64,000 nucleotides of DNA from Xaviernesmea rhizosphaerae (GTDB lineage: Bacteria > Pseudomonadota > Alphaproteobacteria > Rhizobiales > Rhizobiaceae): contig NZ_MKIO01000048.1 of assembly GCF_001938945.1 (NCBI RefSeq), forward strand, positions 62,001 through 126,000, read 5' to 3'. Below are positions 52,148 to 60,717 of the stretch, in pieces; within the stretch, counting starts at the first letter, position 1, and every line of letters begins with the position of its first letter. The notes under the pieces were generated by a model. That model was not told the DNA's origin. It saw nothing but the letters and a program-made list of their open reading frames with translations, and did no database searches. A program made the position numbers and the translations under genes.

Positions 52148-53461
52148 TCATTCCGCCGCCTGGCGCGCCATCGGATTGTTGGGATGGGTCGTCCAGTTGG
52201 CGTAGGTCGGATCGACGATCTTGCCGGTGCGCTCGTCCAGCGTGCCGGGCTCCAGCGCCACCATCGAGATGCAATTGTCGACCGGGCAGACATTGACGCA
52301 GAGATTGCAGCCGACGCACTCGTCCTCCATCACCTGGAAATGGCGTACGCCGTCCACCATCGAGGTGATCGCCTGGTGCGAGGTGTCCTCGCAGGCGATG
52401 TGGCAGCGGCCGCATTGGATGCAGAGATCCTGATCGATGCGCGCCTTGGCGATGTAGTTGAGGTTGAGATATTGCCAGTCGGTGACGTTGGGCACGGCGC
52501 GGCCGGTAATATCGTCGAGCGTGCGGTGGCCCTTCTCGTCCATCCAGTCGGACAGGCCGGTGATCATCTCCTCGACGATCTTGAAGCCATAGGTCATCGC
52601 GGCGGTGCAGACCTGGACGTTGCCGGCGCCGAGCACGAGGAACTCGGCGGCATCGCGCCAGGTGGTGACGCCGCCGATGCCGGAGATCGGCAGGCCGGCG
52701 GTCTCGGCATCGCGGGCGATCTCGGCCACCATGTTGAGCGCGATCGGCTTGACCGCCGGGCCGCAATAGCCGCCATGGCTGCCCTTGCCGCCCACGGTCG
52801 GGTTGGGCGCGAAATTGTCGAGATCGACCGAGACGATCGAGTTGATGGTGTTGATCAGCGAGACCGCATCCGTGCCGCCGCGCTTGGCGGCGCGGGCCGG
52901 CTGGCGGATGTCGGTGATGTTGGGCGTCAGCTTGGTGATGACGGGCATGCGGGTATATTGCTTGCACCAGCGCACGACCATCTCGATATATTCCGGCACC
53001 TGGCCGACGGCCGAGCCCATGCCGCGCTCGCTCATGCCGTGCGGACAGCCGAAGTTCAGCTCGATGCCATCGGCCCCGGTTTCCTCCACCAGCGGCAGGA
53101 TCGCCTTCCAGCTTTCCTCGACGCAGGGCACCATGATCGAGGCGATCAAGGCGCGATCCGGCCAGTTCATCTTCACCTGCTTCATCTCGCGCAGGTTGGT
53201 CTGCAGGTCGCGGTCGGTGATCAGCTCGATATTGTTGAGGCCGAGCAGGCGGCGGTCGGCGCCCCAGATCGCGCCGTAGCGCGGACCATTGACGTTGACG
53301 ACGGGCGGGCCTTCCTCGCCCAGCGTCTTCCAGACCACGCCGCCCCAGCCGGCCTTGAAGGCACGCTCGACATTATAGGCCTTGTCGGTCGGCGGCGCGG
53401 AGGCCAGCCAGAAGGGGTTGGGCGACTTGATGCCCACGAAATTGTTGCGGATATCGGCCAT
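52148..53461 (-). CDS. preA: NAD-dependent dihydropyrimidine dehydrogenase, PreA subunit
   Basis: This is a 437-residue protein. The FMN TIM-barrel half (about 1-320) has NNFVGIKSPNPFWLASAPPT, ADGIELNFGCPHGMSERGMG, TKLTPNITDIRQPARAAKRG and GIGGVTTWRDAAEFLVLGAG. The C-terminus carries two 4Fe-4S clusters, CIQCGRCHIACED and CVGCNLCVNVCPVDNC. With PreT it reduces uracil and thymine to the dihydro forms. The loop that carries the catalytic Cys in mammalian enzyme (recalled as LACGQ) reads SAVGQ here. Operon preT-preA, 12-base gap. Confidence 0.96.
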   Translation of the reverse strand: MADIRNNFVGIKSPNPFWLASAPPTDKAYNVERAFKAGWGGVVWKTLGEEGPPVVNVNGPRYGAIWGADRRLLGLNNIELITDRDLQTNLREMKQVKMNWPDRALIASIMVPCVEESWKAILPLVEETGADGIELNFGCPHGMSERGMGSAVGQVPEYIEMVVRWCKQYTRMPVITKLTPNITDIRQPARAAKRGGTDAVSLINTINSIVSVDLDNFAPNPTVGGKGSHGGYCGPAVKPIALNMVAEIARDAETAGLPISGIGGVTTWRDAAEFLVLGAGNVQVCTAAMTYGFKIVEEMITGLSDWMDEKGHRTLDDITGRAVPNVTDWQYLNLNYIAKARIDQDLCIQCGRCHIACEDTSHQAITSMVDGVRHFQVMEDECVGCNLCVNVCPVDNCISMVALEPGTLDERTGKIVDPTYANWTTHPNNPMARQAAE

Positions 53462-53473
53462 GGCTCTCTCCCC

Positions 53474-54841
53474 TCAGGCAACGGCGTCGATGGCGGGCGC
53501 AGCCGTGGCCATCAGGGTGCGGTGGATGGATTCGGCGGCATCGCGCCCCTGGGCGACCGCCGATACGGTGAGATCCTCACCGTCGGCGACACAGTCGCCC
53601 CCGGCCCACACGCCCTCGAGCGAGGTGCGCCCTTCCGCATCCGCAACGATCCGGCCGCGCTCCAGCGTCAGCACGTCGAGGCCAACGGGTTCGAAGGTCT
53701 GGCCGATGGCTTTGAGCACCTGATCGGCGGCGATGACGGTGGTTTCCCCCGTTGTCGTCAGCCGGCCATCGACGATCTGGGTATAGGCCATCTCGATGCC
53801 GGCCACCGTACCGCTTTCGCCTGTGACGATGCTGAGCGGCTGCAGCCAGTGGCGGATGGTGACGCCCTTGGCGGCGGCCAGATCCTGCTCGAATTCCGAG
53901 GCGTTCATGTTCTCCTTGCCGCGGCGATAGCAGATCGTCACCTCCTCGGCGCCGAGCAGCTTGGCCTGCACGGCGGCATCCACCGCCGTCATGCCGCCGC
54001 CGATGACGACGACGCGCCGTCCCACGGCGATATCCGCCTTGGTCGGCGACTGGCGCAGCCGGGCGATGAAGTCCACGGCGTCCTCGACACCTTCGGCCGC
54101 TTCGCCCTCGGCCGACAGCGCGTTGACGCCGGCAAGGCCGACACCGAGGAAGACGGCGTCATGGCGGGCGGTGAGATCGGCAAGCTTGATGTCGCGGCCG
54201 AGCATCTGCCGGTTGCGGATGTCGATCCCGCCGATGGCTGTGACATAGTCCACCTCGCGCGCGGCGAAATCGTCCACGGCCTTGTAGGTGGCGATGCCAT
54301 ATTCGTTGAGGCCGCCGGCCTTTTCGCGGGCGTCGTAGACGATGACCTCATGGCCCTTCATCGCCAGGCGATGGGCGCAGGCGAGACCCGCCGGCCCGGC
54401 GCCGACCACGGCGATCGACTTGCCGGTCGGCGCGGCGCGGCGGTAGAACTGGCGGTTGGCCTGCATCGCCGTATCGGTGGCGAAGCGCTGCAGGCGGCCG
54501 ATCTCCACCGGCCGCTCCTCGGCCGTGTTGCGCACGCAGGCCTGCTCGCACAGCGTCTCGGTGGGACAGACGCGCGCGCACATGCCGCCCAGAATGTTCT
54601 GGTCGAAGATGGTCTTGGCGGCGCCCATCGCATTCCCCGTCGAAATCTGTCGGATGAACAGGGGAATGTCGATGGCGGTGGGACAGGCCGTCATGCACGG
54701 CGCGTCATAGCAGAAATAGCAGCGGTCGGACGCCACCAGCGCCTCATGGCGCGTCAGCGGGGCATGCAGGTCGGTAAAATTCGCTTCGATTTCGGCGGGC
54801 GGCAGGCGCCCGGCGACGATCCCAGTGTCTGAGGTTCCCAT
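53474..54841 (-). CDS. preT: NAD-dependent dihydropyrimidine dehydrogenase, PreT subunit
   Basis: This is a 455-residue protein from the ATG at 54841 (GGAGAA upstream); the frame is open further but without homology. It belongs to the GltD-like flavoprotein family. N-terminal Fe-S cysteines: CYFCYDAPCMTACPT and CARVCPTETLCEQACVR. FAD site VVGAGPAGLACAHRLAMKGH, NAD site VVVIGGGMTAVDAAVQAKLL, and late AGGDCVADGEDLTVSAVAQG. It passes electrons from NADH to PreA. A RutR-like site lies 100 bases upstream. Confidence 0.95.
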   Translation of the reverse strand: MGTSDTGIVAGRLPPAEIEANFTDLHAPLTRHEALVASDRCYFCYDAPCMTACPTAIDIPLFIRQISTGNAMGAAKTIFDQNILGGMCARVCPTETLCEQACVRNTAEERPVEIGRLQRFATDTAMQANRQFYRRAAPTGKSIAVVGAGPAGLACAHRLAMKGHEVIVYDAREKAGGLNEYGIATYKAVDDFAAREVDYVTAIGGIDIRNRQMLGRDIKLADLTARHDAVFLGVGLAGVNALSAEGEAAEGVEDAVDFIARLRQSPTKADIAVGRRVVVIGGGMTAVDAAVQAKLLGAEEVTICYRRGKENMNASEFEQDLAAAKGVTIRHWLQPLSIVTGESGTVAGIEMAYTQIVDGRLTTTGETTVIAADQVLKAIGQTFEPVGLDVLTLERGRIVADAEGRTSLEGVWAGGDCVADGEDLTVSAVAQGRDAAESIHRTLMATAAPAIDAVA

Positions 54842-54940
54842 TGTTCTTCTCCGTGACGAATGTCCCGGCGCGGGCGGCCGCCTGGTTCTTGCCGGTTCTG
54901 TCGCCGCGCCCGAAGCATGAACGGTAGCACGGCCTGTTTT

Positions 54941-54956
54941 TTTATCAATCGGTAAA
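54941..54956. promoter_or_regulatory. RutR-like operator upstream of preT
   Basis: TTTATCAATCGGTAAA matches the RutR consensus at 10 of 14 defined positions and its own palindrome TTTAYC-N4-GGTAAA at 5 of 6 pairs. It shares GGTAAA with the site at 47242-47257. It lies about 100 bases upstream of the preT start and suggests preTA and pydC/hydA form one regulon. Confidence 0.6.
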
Positions 54957-55020
54957 TTTTCTTCCCTGCAGCGGTTTCGCTTTTGAGAGAAATGCGTTCT
55001 CAGGTTGTGCTCCGCCGGGC

Positions 55021-55058
55021 TCCGATTGACAGGCCGGGCTCCGATTGACAGGCCGGGC
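55021..55058 (+). repeat. Tandem 19-bp duplication upstream of the SorC regulator
   Basis: Two exact adjacent copies of TCCGATTGACAGGCCGGGC. Each contains TTGACA, the -35 hexamer, so the duplication doubles a possible promoter element. No good -10 match was seen at the right distance. Located 43 bases before the regulator start codon. Confidence 0.8.
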
Positions 55059-55100
55059 GAAGAGTGCCAGCAACGCAGATGACGGAGGAGAGGGCAGATC

Positions 55101-56051
55101 ATGGCACGCAAACCCGACAGCGCCGCCCGGCTCGACGATGCCGCACGCGCGGGATGGCTCTATTATGTGGCCGGCCGCACACAGGACGAGATCGCCGCCG
55201 CCATGGGCATTTCCCGCCAGTCGGCGCAGCGCCTTGTGTCGCTCGCAATGGCCGAGCGGCTGGTCAAGGTGCGGCTCGACCATCCGATCGGCGCCTGTCT
55301 CGAGCGCGCCGCCGCGCTCAAGGAGAAGTTCGGCCTGCGCCAGGTGGAGGTGGTGCCGAGCGATCCCGGCGCGCCGTCCTCGACCGTCGGGATTGCTGAG
55401 GCGGGGGCGGCCGAGATCGAGCGCTGGCTGAAGCTCAGCACGCCCACCGTGCTGGCGGTCGGCACCGGGCGCACGCTGAAAGCCGCGATCGACCAGCTTT
55501 CGCCGATGGAATGCGCACAGCACCGCATCGTCTCGTTGACGGGAAACATCGGCCGCGACGGCTCGGTCGCCTATTACAACGTGATCTTTTCCATGGCGGA
55601 GGCGGTGAAGGCCCGCCATTTCACCATGCCGCTGCCGGTGCTGGTCTCCTCGGTCGAGGAGCGCGCGGTGCTGCATAACCAGGCGCTGGTGCGCTCGGCG
55701 CTGGAACTGGGCGGCCAGGCCGATGTCGCCTTCGTCGGGGTGGGCGAGCTGGGCGTCGACGGCCCGCTCTGCCAGGACGGCTTTCTCGATCCCGCCGAAA
55801 TGACGCGGCTGGTGGAGGCGGGGGCTGCCGGCGAAATCTGCGGCTGGATCTATGACCGCGAGGGGCAGCTAATGCCCGGCATTCGCGACCGGGTGGCCAG
55901 CGTGCCGCTGCCCGATACCAGCCGCTGCACCGTCATCGGCATGGCCAAGGGGCCGCGCAAGCTGCCCGCACTCGCAGCCGCCCTGCGCGGGCGGGTGCTC
56001 AACGGGCTGATCACCGACGAGGCCACGGCCGAGGCGCTGCTGAAAGACTGA
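55101..56051 (+). CDS. SorC/DeoR-type sugar-binding transcriptional regulator (SmoR-like)
   Basis: This is a 316-residue protein with GGAGGAGAGGG upstream. N-terminal HTH (about 15-60): AARAGWLYYVAGRTQDEIAA and AMGISRQSAQRLVSLAMAER. The rest is the SorC sugar-binding fold (VLAVGTGRTLKAAIDQL; IVSLTGNIGRDGSVAYYNVI; ADVAFVGVGELGVDGPLCQD). Such proteins sense sugar or polyol phosphates. It precedes and faces the same way as smoEFGK-mtlK, and a perfect palindrome lies between it and smoE, so it probably controls that operon. Confidence 0.93.
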   Translation: MARKPDSAARLDDAARAGWLYYVAGRTQDEIAAAMGISRQSAQRLVSLAMAERLVKVRLDHPIGACLERAAALKEKFGLRQVEVVPSDPGAPSSTVGIAEAGAAEIERWLKLSTPTVLAVGTGRTLKAAIDQLSPMECAQHRIVSLTGNIGRDGSVAYYNVIFSMAEAVKARHFTMPLPVLVSSVEERAVLHNQALVRSALELGGQADVAFVGVGELGVDGPLCQDGFLDPAEMTRLVEAGAAGEICGWIYDREGQLMPGIRDRVASVPLPDTSRCTVIGMAKGPRKLPALAAALRGRVLNGLITDEATAEALLKD

Positions 56052-56198
56052 TCTTCACCTCCAGGTTGTTTTCTGCCGTCGTTCCATCAGACGCCGGGGC
56101 GCGTTGCTGCGCGCGTTTTTCCCGGCCGCCACCGCAAGGGAGACGGGTGGGGACGACCTACCGATTTGCGCTTGTGTTTTGCGCGCGGCATGATAGAA

Positions 56199-56214
56199 GT
56201 TTACGCACGTAAAC
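56199..56214. promoter_or_regulatory. Candidate operator of the polyol operon (GTTTACGCACGTAAAC)
   Basis: A perfect 7-2-7 palindrome located 119 bases upstream of the smoE start codon, in the gap after the SorC-type regulator. It is the obvious candidate site for that regulator. Confidence 0.6.
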
Positions 56215-56333
56215 ATTGGCAAGGATGTTTTTGCGCGCCGCAGCGACGAATGCGAATTGACAAAATTCGCCGCATGATGAGTAATTGCCCATGAGCAAGG
56301 CAAATGCTCAACACTCTTCTGGGAGGAAGATTC

Positions 56334-57644
56334 ATGAAATTGAAAGCGATCCTGCTGGGCGCATGCTCGGCGGCCGTTCTTGCTGGCGTGGCGCAGGCCG
56401 AAACGCTGACCATCGCCACGGTGAACAATGGCGATATGGTGCGCATGCAGAAGCTCACCGACGACTTCACCAAGGCCAATCCCGATATCCAGCTGCAATG
56501 GGTGACGCTGGAAGAAAACGTGCTGCGCGAACGCGTGACGACGGATGTCGCCACCAAGGGCGGTCAGTACGACATCATGACCATCGGCACCTATGAGGTT
56601 CCGATCTGGGCCAAGCAGGGTTGGCTGCTGCCGCTCGACAATCTCGGCGCCGATTACGATGTCGACGATCTCCTGCCGGCCATCCGCTCGGGCCTGACCA
56701 TGGACGGCAAGCTCTATGCCGCGCCCTTCTATGGCGAGAGCTCCATGGTCATGTACCGCAAGGACCTGATGGAAAAGGCCGGGCTGAAGATGCCCGACGC
56801 GCCCACCTGGGACTTCATCGCTGATGCGGCTCGCAAGATGACCGACCGGTCCGCCGGCATCAACGGCATCTGCCTGCGCGGCAAGGCCGGCTGGGGCGAG
56901 AACATCGCTTTCCTGACCGCCACCTCCAACGCTTTCGGCGCTCGCTGGTTCGATGAGAACTGGAAGCCGCAGTTCGACCAGCCCGAATGGAAGAACACGC
57001 TCGATTTCTACGTCAAGCTGATGAAGGATGCCGGCCCGGCGGGCGCCTCCTCCAACGGCTTCAACGAGAATCTCGCGCTGTTCCAGCAGGGCAAGTGCGG
57101 CATGTGGATCGACGCCACCGTCGCCGCCTCCTTCGTCACCGATCCCAAGAGCTCGACCGTGGCCGACAAGGTCGGCTTCGCGCTGGCGCCGGATACGGGC
57201 AAGGGCAAGCGCGGCAACTGGCTCTGGGCCTGGAACCTCGCGATCCCCGCCGGCACGCAGAAGGCCGCCTCCGCCGAAAAGTTCGTCTCCTGGGCGACCG
57301 GCAAGCACTATCTCGATCTCGTCGCCGCGAAGGAAGGCTGGGCCAATGTGCCTCCGGGCACCCGCACCTCGCTCTATAAGAACGAGGCCTATCTGAAGGC
57401 CGCGCCCTTCGCCAAGATGACGCTCGACAGCATCAACGCGGCCGATCCGAAGAATCCTTCGGTCAAGCCCGTGCCCTATGTCGGCGTCCAGTTCGTCGCC
57501 ATCCCCGAGTTCCAGGGCCTCGGCACCACCGTCGGCCAGCTGTTCTCGGCAGCGCTCGCCGGCCAGATGTCGGTCGACGATGCGCTGGCCCAGGCGCAGA
57601 CGGTCTCCAACCGCGAAATGCAGCGTGGCGGTTATCTAAAGTAA
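56334..57644 (+). CDS. smoE: Polyol (sorbitol/mannitol) ABC transporter substrate-binding protein
   Basis: This is a 436-residue periplasmic protein; GGGAGGAAG precedes the ATG at 56334. Signal peptide cleaved after GVAQA. The extracellular-solute-binding family 1 signature is present (LTIATVNNGDMVRMQKLTDD; QWVTLEENVLRERVTTDVAT; YDIMTIGTYEVPIWAKQGWL; LYAAPFYGESSMVMYRKDLM). The DIMTIGTYEVPIWA block is characteristic of SmoE/MtlE. It is followed by a perfect 9-bp hairpin and a RIME-like element before smoF. Confidence 0.95.
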   Translation: MKLKAILLGACSAAVLAGVAQAETLTIATVNNGDMVRMQKLTDDFTKANPDIQLQWVTLEENVLRERVTTDVATKGGQYDIMTIGTYEVPIWAKQGWLLPLDNLGADYDVDDLLPAIRSGLTMDGKLYAAPFYGESSMVMYRKDLMEKAGLKMPDAPTWDFIADAARKMTDRSAGINGICLRGKAGWGENIAFLTATSNAFGARWFDENWKPQFDQPEWKNTLDFYVKLMKDAGPAGASSNGFNENLALFQQGKCGMWIDATVAASFVTDPKSSTVADKVGFALAPDTGKGKRGNWLWAWNLAIPAGTQKAASAEKFVSWATGKHYLDLVAAKEGWANVPPGTRTSLYKNEAYLKAAPFAKMTLDSINAADPKNPSVKPVPYVGVQFVAIPEFQGLGTTVGQLFSAALAGQMSVDDALAQAQTVSNREMQRGGYLK

Positions 57645-57657
57645 AAGCGCAAGCGGG

Positions 57658-57682
57658 GAGGCGGCGTTCTGCGCGCCGCCTC
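57658..57682 (+). other. Intra-operon RNA hairpin after smoE
   Basis: GAGGCGGCG and CGCCGCCTC form a perfect 9-bp stem with a 7-base loop, 14 bases after the smoE stop. There is no T run, so it is more likely a 3' stabiliser or a partial attenuator than a full terminator. It would let smoE exceed the permease genes in expression, as in malE-malF of E. coli. Confidence 0.65.
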
Positions 57683-57767
57683 TCGCATCCCGCGTCGTGA
57701 CGGGCGGGCCCGCCTGGCGATCCATGCCTATCGGGCAAAGGCAGATCCTCGGGTCAAGCCTGAAGAT

Positions 57768-57840
57768 GAGAGCACCAGGACCCGGTCTCTGGCGCAACCC
57801 GACGCAAGAACAAAATGCCGGAGCATCGGTCGGATGCTTA
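57768..57840 (+). repeat. RIME-like repeat, copy G, between smoE and smoF
   Basis: GAGAGCACCAGGACCCGGTC, GCGCAACCCGACGCAAGAAC, AAAATGCCGGAGCATCGGTC and a closing GGATGCTTA. A more diverged copy of the window-wide element, placed as copy D is between urtA and urtB. Confidence 0.65.
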
Positions 57841-57907
57841 CGGCGCAGGCGGCCGGCCTCCGGCCGCGTGTCAGGAAGAACAATCGCTGTCGGGAGGACA
57901 ACGAGAT

Positions 57908-58780
57908 ATGTCGACTTCGCATTCGCGCGGCCTGTCGCGCCTGATGATGGCGCCCTCGGTCGGGCTTCTGTTGATCTGGATGATCGTGCCGCTGGCGATG
58001 ACGCTGTGGTTCTCGTTCCAGAACTACAATCTGCTGAACCCGGCCAATGTCGGCTTTGCCGGCCTGTTCAATTATCGCTTCTTCTATACCGACCCGGCCT
58101 TCTTCCAGTCGCTGTGGAACACGCTGGCGATCGTCGGCGGCGTGCTGCTGATCACCGTGGTGGGCGGCATCGCCATCGCGCTTCTGATCGATCAGGAGAT
58201 TTTCGGCCAGGGGATCGTCCGCATCATGATCATCTCGCCCTTCTTCGTCATGCCGCCGGTGGCGGCGCTGGTGTGGAAGAACATGATCATGCACCCCTCC
58301 TATGGCGTGCTGGCCGATATGGCGCGGGGGCTGGGTCTGCAGCCGGTGGACTGGTTCGCGCAATATCCGCTGCTGTCGATCGTCATCATCGTCGCCTGGC
58401 AATGGCTTCCCTTCGCCACGCTGATCCTGCTCACCGCGCTGCAATCGCTCGACGGCGAGCAGAAAGAGGCGGCGGAGATGGATGGCGCCGGCATCGTCAG
58501 CCGCTTCATCTATCTGGTGCTGCCGCATCTGGCCCGGGCGATCACCGTGGTGATCCTGATCCAGACGATTTTCCTGCTCGGCGTCTATGCCGAAATCCTC
58601 GTCACTACCAATGGCGGGCCGGGCTATGCCTCGACCAATCTCGCCTTCCTGATCTATCGCACCGCGCTGCTCGGCTATGACGTCGGCGGAGCCTCGGCCG
58701 GCGGCATCATCGCCGTGATCCTCGCCAACATCGTCGCCTTCTTCCTGATGCGCGCCGTCGGCAAGAACCTCGACCGGTAA
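57908..58780 (+). CDS. smoF: Polyol ABC transporter permease 1
   Basis: This is a 290-residue MalF-type permease with six helices; GGGAGGACAA lies upstream of the ATG at 57908. EAA loop: KEAAEMDGAGIVSRFIYLVL. Typical blocks are SRLMMAPSVGLLLIWMIVPL, NPANVGFAGLFNYRFFYTDP and LVTTNGGPGYASTNLAFLIY. Confidence 0.95.
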   Translation: MSTSHSRGLSRLMMAPSVGLLLIWMIVPLAMTLWFSFQNYNLLNPANVGFAGLFNYRFFYTDPAFFQSLWNTLAIVGGVLLITVVGGIAIALLIDQEIFGQGIVRIMIISPFFVMPPVAALVWKNMIMHPSYGVLADMARGLGLQPVDWFAQYPLLSIVIIVAWQWLPFATLILLTALQSLDGEQKEAAEMDGAGIVSRFIYLVLPHLARAITVVILIQTIFLLGVYAEILVTTNGGPGYASTNLAFLIYRTALLGYDVGGASAGGIIAVILANIVAFFLMRAVGKNLDR

Positions 58781-58792
58781 AGGAGAACACCC

Positions 58793-59617
58793 ATGGCCCG
58801 TGCCGTTTCCCCCCGCCGCAAGATCGCCTTCACGCTGCTCGCCTGGAGCGTGGCGCTGCTCCTGTTCTTCCCCATCCTCTACACGCTGATCACCTCGATC
58901 AAGACCGAGGGCGAGGCGATCTCCGGCTTCAACCTGATCCCTTCCTTCACCCTCGAGAACTATGTCGAGGTGCAGACCCAGCGCGACTACTGGAAGCCCT
59001 TTTCCAATTCGGTGATCCTGTCGCTGCTCTCCACGCTGGTGGCGCTGGTCATCGCCGTGCCGGCCGCCTGGGCCATGGCCTTCTCGCCCACGCCGCGCAC
59101 CAAGGACATCCTGATGTGGATGCTGTCCACCAAGATGATGCCGGCCGTGGCCGTGCTGGTGCCGATCTACCTGCTGTTCCGCGACTGGGGGCTGCTTGAT
59201 ACCCGCACCGGCCTGACCTTCATGCTGACCATGATCAACCTGCCGATCGTGGTGTGGATGCTCTACACCTATTTCCGCGAAATTCCGGGCGAGATCCTGG
59301 AAGCCGCGCGCATGGACGGGGCCGGGCTCTGGGGCGAGATCGTCCATGTGCTGACCCCCATGGCGCTGCCGGGGATCGCCTCCACCATGCTGCTCAACAT
59401 CATCCTGGCCTGGAACGAGTCCTTCTGGACCATCCGGCTGACCACCACCAACGCCGCCCCGCTCACCGCCTTCATTGCCTCCTTCTCCAGTCCTCAGGGC
59501 CTGTTCTGGGCCAAGCTTTCGGCAGCCTCGACGCTCGCCATCGCGCCGATCCTGATCATGGGCTGGTTCTCGCAGAAGCAATTGGTGCGCGGCCTCACCT
59601 TCGGCGCCGTCAAGTAA
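58793..59617 (+). CDS. smoG: Polyol ABC transporter permease 2
   Basis: This is a 274-residue MalG-type permease. It opens RKIAFTLLAWSVALLLFFPI and has SIKTEGEAISGFNLIPSFTL and the EAA loop EILEAARMDGAGLWGEIVHV. The late LAWNESFWTIRLTTTNAAPL is characteristic of SmoG/MtlG. AAGGAGAAC precedes the ATG. 12 bases after smoF. Confidence 0.95.
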   Translation: MARAVSPRRKIAFTLLAWSVALLLFFPILYTLITSIKTEGEAISGFNLIPSFTLENYVEVQTQRDYWKPFSNSVILSLLSTLVALVIAVPAAWAMAFSPTPRTKDILMWMLSTKMMPAVAVLVPIYLLFRDWGLLDTRTGLTFMLTMINLPIVVWMLYTYFREIPGEILEAARMDGAGLWGEIVHVLTPMALPGIASTMLLNIILAWNESFWTIRLTTTNAAPLTAFIASFSSPQGLFWAKLSAASTLAIAPILIMGWFSQKQLVRGLTFGAVK

Positions 59618-59632
59618 GGAAAGAAGACGATC

Positions 59633-60634
<1,002 letters not shown>

Positions 60635-60717
60635 CCTCTGGTCAGCGTGGCCGGTGCCGGCACTGAAAAATCCACGATCCCCGCGCCCGACAAGAGGCGC
60701 CATGAATGAGGTCTGTC

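Noticed and set aside
52184..54832. 882-codon plus-strand frame opposite preTA
   Set aside because: Antisense shadow of two well-conserved genes.
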